Assembly: GCA_027485405.1 (NCBI GenBank)
Contig: JAIXRB010000183.1
Span: 1-19,264 of the forward strand
Source: Leptospiraceae bacterium
GTDB lineage: Bacteria > Spirochaetota > Leptospiria > Leptospirales > Leptospiraceae
DNA: 19,264 bases
Direction: 5' to 3'
In this document: positions 7,367 to 14,774 of the stretch, piece after piece
How the letters are laid out: each line of letters starts with the position of its first letter
How positions within the stretch are numbered: position 1 is the stretch's first letter
The notes under the pieces: generated by a model
The model's input: the letters and a program-made list of their open reading frames with translations, nothing else
What the model was told of the DNA's origin: nothing
Database searches by the model: none
Made by a program: the position numbers and the translations under genes

Positions 7367-9931
7367 TTAGGCTTTTAATTGGAAAAAGTTTATCTTTCTC
7401 CTGAGATTTTCAGCCAGATTGGCGATGCCGGAAGATGTTGCAGTCATTTCTTCCAAACCAGCAGCATTTGCTTGCGTGAGGTCATTTATGTTGAAAATCG
7501 CTTGCGCCACTCCCCCTATTGCTTCTTTCTGTTCTTCCATGGAAAGGCGAATGGAACGAGAGATTTCGTTCACACCTTCTACCTCTAAAACCACTTTCTC
7601 GTTTCGATCCAGCTGGCGTGAAGTACTCTCTTGAATGGACTGGGTTACCTTTTGAAATGAAGCTACGCCTTGAATGATATTTTGGATGAGAAGAATTGTG
7701 GTCCCAATAATCTCAGTCCCTTTCGCTATCTCGGAATCATTTGTCGCAATAAGTTCGCCTATATCCTGAATGGAATGTGCTGTTTTGATCGCTAGTTTAC
7801 CAATTTCGTCTGCTACTACGGCAAACCCACGACCATACGTTCCAGCTCGAGCCGCTTCAATAGCGGCATTTAGGGCAAGCAAGTTGATTTGTTCAGAGAT
7901 ATTATTGATGATTTCGATGACGCTTCCTATCTGCTCTGAGCTCTCTCCGATTTTTGAGATGGAGCTCTGCATCTGGTCTAAAGAAGCTTGTCCTTGTTTC
8001 GCCTCCTCGGTGATTTTGGTAAATTCTATCGTTGCCTTCGAGACTTCGCTCCCGGTAGTTTGAATCTCGTTTGATAGTTCCTTCATTTGTTGCTTTAAAA
8101 AATCCACTTTTTTGAATTGTGACTCCGCTTGTGCGTCCACATTTTGTACGGCGGCAGAAATTTCTTCAATGGATGCTGAGATCTCCTCGGCAGATGCTGC
8201 TTGAGTTTGAGAATTTTCAGAAAGACTACCCAAAGAAACTGACATTTGCTCTGCGGAGGCCGCCATATCATCGGAGATAGATTGATTCACGGACACGACT
8301 TCGGAGACTTGAATGACTGTTTTATTTAATCCTTGGGAAAGTTTACCAAACTCATCACTGGATTGAATTTGAACCATTTCTCTCAGATCACCTTCACCCA
8401 TCCTCTGCAAGGTATGCTCGATACCCAGTATGGACTTAAATCGGAAATGAAAGTATATAAAGACTGAGATTGCGAGAATGAATGCACCACCAAGGGACAC
8501 AAACATAAGTCCATCTAACGCATCATAGCATTCATTCTCGATTTCGGCGAAGTTGATAGTTGAAAAATATTGATATCCATACTTTGCACTCGTTTTTCTT
8601 CGAAGTAGGAAGACGGACCCTTCCCAATCATTTTTAAATGCTTGAAGATCTCCTGCACTTTTCGCCAATTTTTCAAACTCAGAATTTTTGAAATCGGTCA
8701 TTAGATATTTGGGATTGCGGTGCCACAACATACGATGATCCTGATCCAATAAGAAGGAGTAACCACTTTCCCCGATTTTAATGTTTTTTAGTAGATTCTG
8801 AAGAGCATCCCCTATGCTAACAGGAAAGCCAACAAACGCAATCACCTTGTCTCCATCCTTGATCGGCGCACTGACCAGAAGTACCACCTCCCCAGAAATA
8901 GGTGAGATCTCTCCCTTCCCATAATGAAGATTGCCTTTTAAAGTATGCTCTATATTATCTTTTATGTTAGGTAAGTTACCTAGCTTGATGCCAATCCCGC
9001 CATTCTCTCGACCTGCAGCAACTTGAGGAATTCCCTCATCAAGACTGGCAACAAATGCATTTTCTAAGAATAACGACTGATTGGTATAATACTTTCGCAA
9101 AATTGGAGTTAAACTATCATATCGTTTTTTAATCACCGCTTCTTTCACAATGTCTTGTGAGGTAAAGTCTAAAATAGCAGTCCCCACACTGTCAAACAGA
9201 GTGTTCATTGCGGCTTCGTTGCTGACGTTGAAATTGAATAGTTGATTGGAGTAAGCTTTTTCAAGAGTGGTTGAATTGATTTTATAAGAAACCATCATAA
9301 AGACATCCATCAAAAGTATAACCATGAGGGAGATCATAATTGGAAAAGATATACTCAGACGACGATAGAAGGGTTTTTTAGTTTCACTTAATTCACGAAC
9401 AAAGGCATTCTCTTTTAGTAGAAAACTAGAGGATCTTTCCATGAAAATGAATGATAATATAGTATTTAGTAATGTTAAAAAAATCAGCGTGTTTTCAAGA
9501 AAGAAAGCTTGGGATCTTGTAGTATCTTTATGAAGTTCAAAAGGTATTAAAATAATAATCGCGGCAACCGCCCACATCGCAAGACCCATGTTAGCCGAAT
9601 AAATCGGCATCTTAGAGACGCGGTTCCAAATTTTATGGTATTCTTCCTCGGAAATCGACTTGCCGTCGCTTAGAGCAATCAAGTATTCTTTGACGGGATT
9701 TAAAAGTCTAGGAAAAATCAGGATGGGAAAAGCTTGTACCGTGATTGCTGCCCCCGTAAGGCTCAAAAGGAATATTCGAAGCTGATCACCAGCAGGCTCG
9801 ATCAAAAAATACATAAAAATGGAGCCAAGGGGAACTACAACTCCCATGGAGAAGCCTATTGAAGAAAGGAATACTTGGCGCTTGTAACTTTTAAACAATT
9901 TCATGTAGAATGACTTAGGGTCAAAATGCAT
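7367..9931 (-). CDS. Methyl-accepting chemotaxis protein with multi-TM N-terminus
   Basis: This is an 854-residue inner-membrane chemoreceptor feeding CheA/CheW. The N-terminus is unusual: about four helices (22-44, 51-74, 110-131, 145-165) precede the conventional receptor. The conventional part has TM5 (192-216), an extracellular dCache-like sensor of about 250 residues (217-470; includes GREN and IGESGYSFLLDQDHRMLWH at 386-404), TM6 (473-495), a HAMP domain (about 497-550; DEFGKL), and the cytoplasmic coiled coil. The signalling tip is clear: QINLLALNAAIEAARAG (681-697) and GRGFAVVADEIGKLA (700-714). No CheR-binding pentapeptide ends the protein. No che genes are near, so it is an orphan receptor; the ligand is unknown. 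ATG 9931 lacks a Shine-Dalgarno; M10 is an alternative. It is flanked on both sides by copies of the same short repeat in direct orientation. Confidence 0.93.
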   Translation of the reverse strand: MHFDPKSFYMKLFKSYKRQVFLSSIGFSMGVVVPLGSIFMYFLIEPAGDQLRIFLLSLTGAAITVQAFPILIFPRLLNPVKEYLIALSDGKSISEEEYHKIWNRVSKMPIYSANMGLAMWAVAAIIILIPFELHKDTTRSQAFFLENTLIFLTLLNTILSFIFMERSSSFLLKENAFVRELSETKKPFYRRLSISFPIMISLMVILLMDVFMMVSYKINSTTLEKAYSNQLFNFNVSNEAAMNTLFDSVGTAILDFTSQDIVKEAVIKKRYDSLTPILRKYYTNQSLFLENAFVASLDEGIPQVAAGRENGGIGIKLGNLPNIKDNIEHTLKGNLHYGKGEISPISGEVVLLVSAPIKDGDKVIAFVGFPVSIGDALQNLLKNIKIGESGYSFLLDQDHRMLWHRNPKYLMTDFKNSEFEKLAKSAGDLQAFKNDWEGSVFLLRRKTSAKYGYQYFSTINFAEIENECYDALDGLMFVSLGGAFILAISVFIYFHFRFKSILGIEHTLQRMGEGDLREMVQIQSSDEFGKLSQGLNKTVIQVSEVVSVNQSISDDMAASAEQMSVSLGSLSENSQTQAASAEEISASIEEISAAVQNVDAQAESQFKKVDFLKQQMKELSNEIQTTGSEVSKATIEFTKITEEAKQGQASLDQMQSSISKIGESSEQIGSVIEIINNISEQINLLALNAAIEAARAGTYGRGFAVVADEIGKLAIKTAHSIQDIGELIATNDSEIAKGTEIIGTTILLIQNIIQGVASFQKVTQSIQESTSRQLDRNEKVVLEVEGVNEISRSIRLSMEEQKEAIGGVAQAIFNINDLTQANAAGLEEMTATSSGIANLAENLRRKINFFQLKA

Positions 9932-9965
9932 AAGTTAAAGCTAGTTGACAACTTTTATCTATCGC

Positions 9966-10031
9966 ACTGGAACTTCCTTTGCCTTTTTTGGACCATCCAG
10001 CACCCAACTCTGGAAACGATTCCCTAGATTC
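9966..10031 (+). repeat. Dispersed intergenic repeat, copy B
   Basis: This 66-base copy is in the same orientation as copy A, with roughly four in five bases identical by eye after small gaps. The first 20 bases are ACTGGAACTTCCTTTGCCTT. It occupies much of the 244-base gap between the divergent chemoreceptor and qorB genes, 35 bases upstream of the chemoreceptor start, so it may carry or disturb that gene's promoter. Confidence 0.75.
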
Positions 10032-10175
10032 GGAACAGATTGCCAAATGTAGGAAGCTGGTTGGTGCAAAGCTACTATATTTTTGCGAAAAATACGGAAA
10101 AAAGAAACATATTTTTAATCAACCGAATAAATAAACTATTCTAAATTAGTACATAATCCACATAAGGAGTTCTTT

Positions 10176-11033
10176 ATGATCTTAGTAACAGGTGCAACAG
10201 GGCACTTGGGCCAATTGGTGATTACATCATTGCTGGAAAAGGTTCCCGCAAATAAAATCGTGGAAGTGGTCAGAAATGTCGAAAAAGCAAAAAATTTAAA
10301 GGCCCTCGGAATTCAAATTCGAGAAGCTGATTACAATCAACCTGAAAAATGGCCTGCTGTAATAGCGGGGGTAGAAAAGCTATTGTTGATATCGGGAAGC
10401 GAAATCGGTTCACGCATTCCGCAAAATCAAGTCGTGATTGATGCGGCGAAAAAATACGGAAAACTAAAATTGATCGCTTACACAAGTATTCTTCGCGCAG
10501 ACACATCAAAATTAATTCTTGCTCAAGAGCATAAAGAAACCGAAAAAATGATTCAGTCTAGTGGTATCCCTTATTCGATTTTACGTAATGGCTGGTACAC
10601 AGAGAATTATACGATGTCTGCGAAATCTGCAGTTGAACATGCAGCCGTTTTTGGTGCGGTTAAAGAAGGGCGAATAGCTTCAGCTTCACGACAAGATTAT
10701 GCCGAAGCCGCTGCGCAAGTTTTAACAATGACAAATCCTAAAAGTATCTATGAACTTGCTGGTGACAGCAGCTACACTTTGACAGAACTAGCCGAGCAAA
10801 TTTCAAAACAATCTGGAAAACCAGTGAAGTATAATAATTTGTCAGAAGCTGATTACAAAGCGTTCTTGGTTAAAGTAGGCTTACCAGAAGGTTTCGCCGG
10901 AGTCTTGGCGCAGTCAGATGCCGCTGCTGCAAACGGTGGACTTTACGATGAAAGTCATCAACTGAGTCAGTTAATTGGCCGCAAAACCACTTCGTTGGAA
11001 GTAACTTTAAACGAATCTTTAAAAAAATCATAG
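10176..11033 (+). CDS. qorB: NAD(P)H:quinone oxidoreductase type 2 (QOR2, NmrA-like SDR)
   Basis: This is a 285-residue atypical short-chain dehydrogenase that reduces quinones with NADPH in the cytoplasm. It starts with the Rossmann motif VTGATGHLGQLV (4-15). It follows the known E. coli protein closely in pattern: VRNVEKAKNL (33-42), ADYNQPEKW, GVEKLLLISGSEIGSR, IAYTSILRADTS, HKETEKMIQSSGIPYSILRNGWYTENY, YELAGDSSYTLTELA, NLSEADY and the GGLYDES segment near the end. Length equals the family norm. A strong Shine-Dalgarno AAGGAG lies 6 bases before the ATG. It is followed 12 bases later by the wreck of an NTF2-like gene, probably once its operon partner. The close resemblance to proteobacterial proteins and the decayed neighbour suggest acquisition by transfer (inference). 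Confidence 0.92.
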   Translation: MILVTGATGHLGQLVITSLLEKVPANKIVEVVRNVEKAKNLKALGIQIREADYNQPEKWPAVIAGVEKLLLISGSEIGSRIPQNQVVIDAAKKYGKLKLIAYTSILRADTSKLILAQEHKETEKMIQSSGIPYSILRNGWYTENYTMSAKSAVEHAAVFGAVKEGRIASASRQDYAEAAAQVLTMTNPKSIYELAGDSSYTLTELAEQISKQSGKPVKYNNLSEADYKAFLVKVGLPEGFAGVLAQSDAAAANGGLYDESHQLSQLIGRKTTSLEVTLNESLKKS

Positions 11034-11045
11034 AGGAAGAATCAC

Positions 11046-11319
11046 ATTGTTAAATTTTTAATCTTAGCCTCTGTGATTTGTTTTTCATTTCAAGGCGTCG
11101 CGCAAGAAGCAGTGACGGCTGTGTCAAATCCAGAGGTTTTATTTACAAGTACTGATCCAATTGCGAAATCTGGCCGTGCCGCGGTTGTGAAGTACTTTAC
11201 CTAAGTTTTAAAAGTAAAGCTCACACCAATTCCAGAAAAGCTTCAAAAAAAAAGTAGTGGCCGTTACAGCAGAAGGAGATCTGGTGACCGTGGCATAAAT
11301 TCGAACGCGAGAAGTTGAT
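11046..11319 (+). pseudogene. Decayed secreted NTF2/SnoaL-like protein gene
   Basis: A Shine-Dalgarno (GAGGAAGAA) just after the qorB stop points at an ATT at 11046 where ATG is expected. From there the frame reads a signal peptide (VKFLILASVICFSFQGVAQ), then AVTAVSNPEVLFTSTDP, and then jumps to SGRAAVVKYFT and a TAA at 11202. In the intact family about 40 residues (the helical part around an HWD/YIQHNP motif) separate DP from SGR, so an internal deletion is likely. After the TAA the same frame continues VLKVKLTPIPEKLQ to a run of nine A (11245-11253), where it shifts to VVAVTAEGDLVTVA, hits a TAA at 11296, and continues IRTREVD. All fragments fit, in order, the NTF2-like secreted proteins I know of. 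Family from memory of motifs; decay is read directly. Confidence 0.72.
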
Positions 11320-11551
11320 ATTAAATTTTTTAATTGCAGATGGGTTTTTAAAAAAATGTGCTTCGCTAAGATAGCGGGCATCAAAATCATAATAGCGAAT
11401 TTTTAGAAATCTGAGGCGTGGTTCGCCAGAAAGCGAAACGACGGGCTCGAGCTCGGAAATCCTATTTAAAAAAAACATAGTTTTTTCCCGAATTTGCAAA
11501 CAATTTTCCATGGAACATTCGTCGGATGAGGAATGGGGGAACTTCCTATCT

Positions 11552-13765
11552 ATGATTTTCGATTTGAAAACGATATTAGCCATCACGGTTATTTCATCCT
11601 TTTTTATGGGTTTTGGATTTTTATTCATGTCAAGCTCTTTATCCAATCGAACTATCGTTCGCTTATGGGTGTTTGGTAACTTTTTACAAGCCATTGGTTG
11701 GATTGTCGTAGCCTTTCTTCGTGGAATTATCCCTGATTTTATTTCCATAGTCTTCGGACAGTTTTTAGTAATCTCTTCAACGATCCTTTGGAGTAGATCC
11801 ATTTATCTTTTATTGAAAATCAAACCATCAAGATTCTATCATCCTTTGATTTTGTTTGGATTGGTTTGTTCCATTTTTTATTACACTCAAATTGAACCAA
11901 ATTTAAGAATCCGAATCGCGATTCTTAGCCTGACCTATTTTTTAGTACTTTTCCCGATAGGATTGAGATTGTTAATACATGAAGGAAAGTCGATTTACAA
12001 ATTCGTTTCTATATTATTTCTTTCATCCTCAGTTTTATTTTTCCTTAGAGTATTTTATCAATTTTTAGCAAAAAATCAATCTAACGAACCATTTACTATC
12101 GTAACTCCTTTTGAAAATATCTTTTCAACGGGATCATTTGTTTTATCCATTCTTGCCCCCATAGGTTTTATTTTAATCACGAATGAAAATCATTTGGAAA
12201 ACTTGGAAGAATCTGAAAAAGCACTCAATGAGAGTAAGTTAAAATTAAGAACTGTTTTCAATACTTTAGATATTGGAATCACGATAATGGATAACAATGG
12301 AAGAATGGTCGATTATAACCAATCAGCGGAACTTATGTTTGGATTCACAAAAAATAGATTTAAAAGATTTCCGAAAAGTTGGATTAAAAACAAGATCTTT
12401 GGACCGAATTTAGAACCAATGCGAATAAATGAATTGGAACGATACTTTTCATTGGTTCGTGATAAATCCATTCAAGATTTTGAATTTGCGATTCAAAATG
12501 AAAAAAATGAGATTCGGTGGTTTTATGTTAATTCAGAGAATATTCCATCAGGAAGCTATGGTTATGTGAACAGTTTCTTTGAGATCACCCAAAGAAAAAA
12601 ATTAGAACAAGATCTAGAAAAAGCAAAGAACGATGCGATTAAAGCAAATCAGCTTAAAACGCAATTCCTAGCTAATATGAGTCATGATATTAGAACACCA
12701 ATGAATTCGATGATTGGGTTCTCCGAAATTTTACAAGAAAAAATAAAACATGGAGAAAGTGTCTCAGATGAAATACTAGCTATCCAAAGAAGTGGAAAAA
12801 CATTGGTTGGTCTGATCAATGATATATTGGATTTAGCAAGAATCGAGTCTGGTTACTTAGAACTTTCCAAGAATCCATGTGACTTACGAAAATTAGTGGG
12901 TGAGTTAAATTTTCTATTCTCAGTAACATGCAAAGAAAAAAATATCGATTTGGAATGCAAAATTGATGAAACAGTTCCAGAAGCTGTGCTCGTGGACGGA
13001 TTGCGAATCCGACAAGTGCTTTTGAATCTATTGGGCAATGCAATCAAATTTACGAACAAAGGTTCTGTTTCGTTGCAAATTTCATCGCAAATGATTTCCG
13101 AAGACAAAAAAACAATTCGTTTGGAATTCCGAGTAACAGATACTGGCCGAGGGATCTCTTCAGAAGATTTTGATTCTATTTTTCAGCCTTTCGTTCAGAA
13201 AAAAACCCAATTGAATGGAAGACAGACCGGTTCGGGTCTAGGATTGGCGATCGTAAATCGATTGGTTAACCTGATGGATGGAGAAATAAAAGTTTCATCT
13301 AAGCAAGGAAAAGGATCTATTTTTACGGTTGTATTGAACGAAATTTCATTTCAGAATGATTCGATTCAGAAAAATGAAGAAAAGCAAAATGACCGAACTA
13401 TTTTTGAAAATAGGACTATTTTGTTAGTTGAAGATGTTATCGATAATCGAAATGTCATCAAAGGATTTCTCCGAAAGTCAAAAATTGAAATAATTGAGGC
13501 CGAGAACGGCTTGGCGGCACTAGAAGTTCTTGAAAAAAGAAAAGTTGATTTGATCTTAATGGACATTCAAATGCCAATCATGGATGGTAAGACGGCATCT
13601 CGGTTTATTAAATCCAATGAAGAATGGAAAAATACTCCTATCATCATTGTCTCAGCAGATGCTATGAGAGAAGAAAGAGAAGCACTCGCTGAAATTTCAG
13701 AAGAATACTTAACCAAGCCTGTTGATAAATTTCAGCTTTTTTCAATTTTGAATATCTATCTGTGA
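11552..13765 (+). CDS. Membrane-bound hybrid histidine kinase (7TM - PAS - HisKA - HATPase - REC)
   Basis: This 737-residue sensor kinase has about seven membrane helices (residues 5-210), a PAS domain (about 230-350: NTLDIGITIMDNNG, YNQSAELMFGFT), and a coiled linker. HisKA follows, with the phospho-accepting H378 in NMSHDIRTPMNSMIGFSEIL. The ATPase domain shows NAIKFTN (495-501), DTGRGIS and GSGLGLAI. The C-terminal receiver has E627/D628, acceptor D671 in LILMDIQMPIMDG and K722 in LTKP. It probably relays phosphate within itself; no output regulator or Hpt gene is adjacent. An in-frame ATG at 11510 would add 14 acidic residues; I prefer 11552 because the protein then starts MIFDLKTIL directly before helix 1 and GGGGGA lies about 11 bases ahead, whereas 11510 has no Shine-Dalgarno. 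Composition is more AT-rich than genes left of 7 kb. Confidence 0.93.
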   Translation: MIFDLKTILAITVISSFFMGFGFLFMSSSLSNRTIVRLWVFGNFLQAIGWIVVAFLRGIIPDFISIVFGQFLVISSTILWSRSIYLLLKIKPSRFYHPLILFGLVCSIFYYTQIEPNLRIRIAILSLTYFLVLFPIGLRLLIHEGKSIYKFVSILFLSSSVLFFLRVFYQFLAKNQSNEPFTIVTPFENIFSTGSFVLSILAPIGFILITNENHLENLEESEKALNESKLKLRTVFNTLDIGITIMDNNGRMVDYNQSAELMFGFTKNRFKRFPKSWIKNKIFGPNLEPMRINELERYFSLVRDKSIQDFEFAIQNEKNEIRWFYVNSENIPSGSYGYVNSFFEITQRKKLEQDLEKAKNDAIKANQLKTQFLANMSHDIRTPMNSMIGFSEILQEKIKHGESVSDEILAIQRSGKTLVGLINDILDLARIESGYLELSKNPCDLRKLVGELNFLFSVTCKEKNIDLECKIDETVPEAVLVDGLRIRQVLLNLLGNAIKFTNKGSVSLQISSQMISEDKKTIRLEFRVTDTGRGISSEDFDSIFQPFVQKKTQLNGRQTGSGLGLAIVNRLVNLMDGEIKVSSKQGKGSIFTVVLNEISFQNDSIQKNEEKQNDRTIFENRTILLVEDVIDNRNVIKGFLRKSKIEIIEAENGLAALEVLEKRKVDLILMDIQMPIMDGKTASRFIKSNEEWKNTPIIIVSADAMREEREALAEISEEYLTKPVDKFQLFSILNIYL

Positions 13766-13886
13766 CAATAGAGCGATCATAAAAAAAAACGATGGTGTAT
13801 ATTTTTATGCGCTAGTCGAATTAGAAAATTGGATTCCCATTACAAGTAGTCGTCGGGAGCATAGATCAAGAAACAATTCTGGAAGC

Positions 13887-13907
13887 TAAACACTTAGTGT
13901 TTATTTT
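13887..13907 (+). terminator. Weak terminator-like hairpin after the hybrid kinase gene
   Basis: TAAACAC and GTGTTTA form a 7-base stem with a TTA loop, followed by TTTT. It lies about 120 bases after the kinase stop. The stem is AT-rich and the U tract short, so efficiency is uncertain. Confidence 0.3.
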
Positions 13908-13913
13908 ACTGCT

Positions 13914-13944
13914 TAGGAACTTTCGTAGCTTTTTAGCAAGATCC
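13914..13944 (+). repeat. Dispersed intergenic repeat, short copy C
   Basis: It shares TAGGAACTT with copy D and the pattern GGAACTTyC..GC.TTTT..GCAaGATCC with copies A and D. Only the first third of the longer A/B copies is present. Confidence 0.45.
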
Positions 13945-14117
13945 GAAATAAATTTTTTTGAGGAAGAAATTAATTAATCGTCTTCGTTAGACTTACACAA
14001 GTTTACTTTTTTGTGATGAATTCCGTATTGCTTTTGTATCGAAAAGTTAATGTTTGTTGATTGGAAATCTCACCAAATTGAGAGTCAAATTAGTTAGAGT
14101 ACTTAGGAATAAAACCC

Positions 14118-14544
14118 ATGCGAATAGAAAAGGTCTTAGCTACGAAGTTTATTATAATCGGCTGTATTTGCAGTTTCCCTTTTGGTTTTGAATCCACTAA
14201 TGGTATAGGCTTCATCAAGTAACTTTGGATTGATGTTAAGATTGGTGACCATGATGTAAATTCTTACACATGTGTCTGTGTGAGCCAAACAAAATTTTAT
14301 GACTACCACTTAGGAAATTTCTCTTCCTTTCTCCCTAGACAGAGTCACGAATTCTGGAAAAAATCCTGATCTGCGTGATTCAATTCCAAATGTAAAATGG
14401 TCAATTACTGAATGTAACCGAATATTCTTAGCATACGTGTTATACTTTCGCACGCACTGAAGCCTTCCAAGGCTATTAGAGTGTAACCTTGGATGCCGTC
14501 TCTTTGACATTTCTGGAATAAATCCTAAGTTTCTTCATGACTAG
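14118..14544 (+). pseudogene. Possible decayed small lipoprotein gene
   Basis: AGGAA lies 8 bases before an ATG at 14118 that opens a 34-residue frame: basic start, hydrophobic core and a possible lipobox IIIGC (C16), ending at TAA 14220. The same frame then stays open for another 48 codons to 14369. The frame starting at 14314 is open to 14461 and, after a single TGA, to 14544 with protein-like composition (for example NPDLRDSIPNVKW). A stop every 15 codons or so would be expected in such AT-rich noncoding DNA, so this looks like an eroded gene with one or two stops and a frameshift. The family is not recognised, and a short peptide gene (14118-14222) is the alternative. Confidence 0.27.
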
Positions 14545-14618
14545 CAATGACCTAAATGACAATTACAATAGACATTATAGATGTTTATGACTATTTTAAA
14601 GGCCATTGATTTGCTAAA

Positions 14619-14655
14619 TAGGAACTTCCCTCGCTTTTTTCGCAAGAAAAGCGAC
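14619..14655 (+). repeat. Dispersed intergenic repeat, short copy D, with hairpin
   Basis: It starts TAGGAACTTCC like copies A and B and ends in an 8-base inverted repeat TCGCTTTT (14631-14638) / AAAAGCGA (14647-14654) around an 8-base loop. In this copy the second half has become, or always was, a hairpin. It lies 120 bases before the receptor-phosphatase start. Confidence 0.5.
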
Positions 14656-14774
14656 ATAATTCTTGCAATAATGAATATTTATGGAACCAAGCTTTTTTTT
14701 GATTGTAAAATTTTAACAGCCATTCAGTTTTCCTTAATACTATTTAGTGTGTCCTAAAACGTATCTTAGCTTCA

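Larger units (their letters stand above)
13766..14774. other. 1 kb stretch without a convincing intact gene
   Basis: Between the kinase stop and the receptor-phosphatase start I see a weak hairpin (13887-13907), repeat copies C and D, a possible decayed reading frame (14118-14544), and an inverted repeat TCCAAGG/CCTTGGA at 14466-14472 and 14487-14493. ACACATGTGT near 14268 is a perfect 10-base palindrome. TTAACA at 14713 with TAATAC at 14735 (16-base spacer) is a weak candidate promoter for the downstream operon. No tRNA, rRNA or known riboswitch fold was recognised. Confidence 0.6.

Noticed and set aside
7606..7620. GATCCAGC inside the chemoreceptor gene as another repeat copy
   Set aside because: Only 8 bases match and the repeat core is absent; chance match in coding DNA.
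11221..11802. Minus-strand 193-codon open frame
   Set aside because: It lies antisense to the start of the hybrid kinase and to the pseudogene tail; no family match, no Shine-Dalgarno, and the plus-strand kinase is certain.
14310..14510. Minus-strand 66-codon open frame in the gap
   Set aside because: Basic, low-complexity product with no recognisable domain; the opposite strand in the same place reads more like protein.
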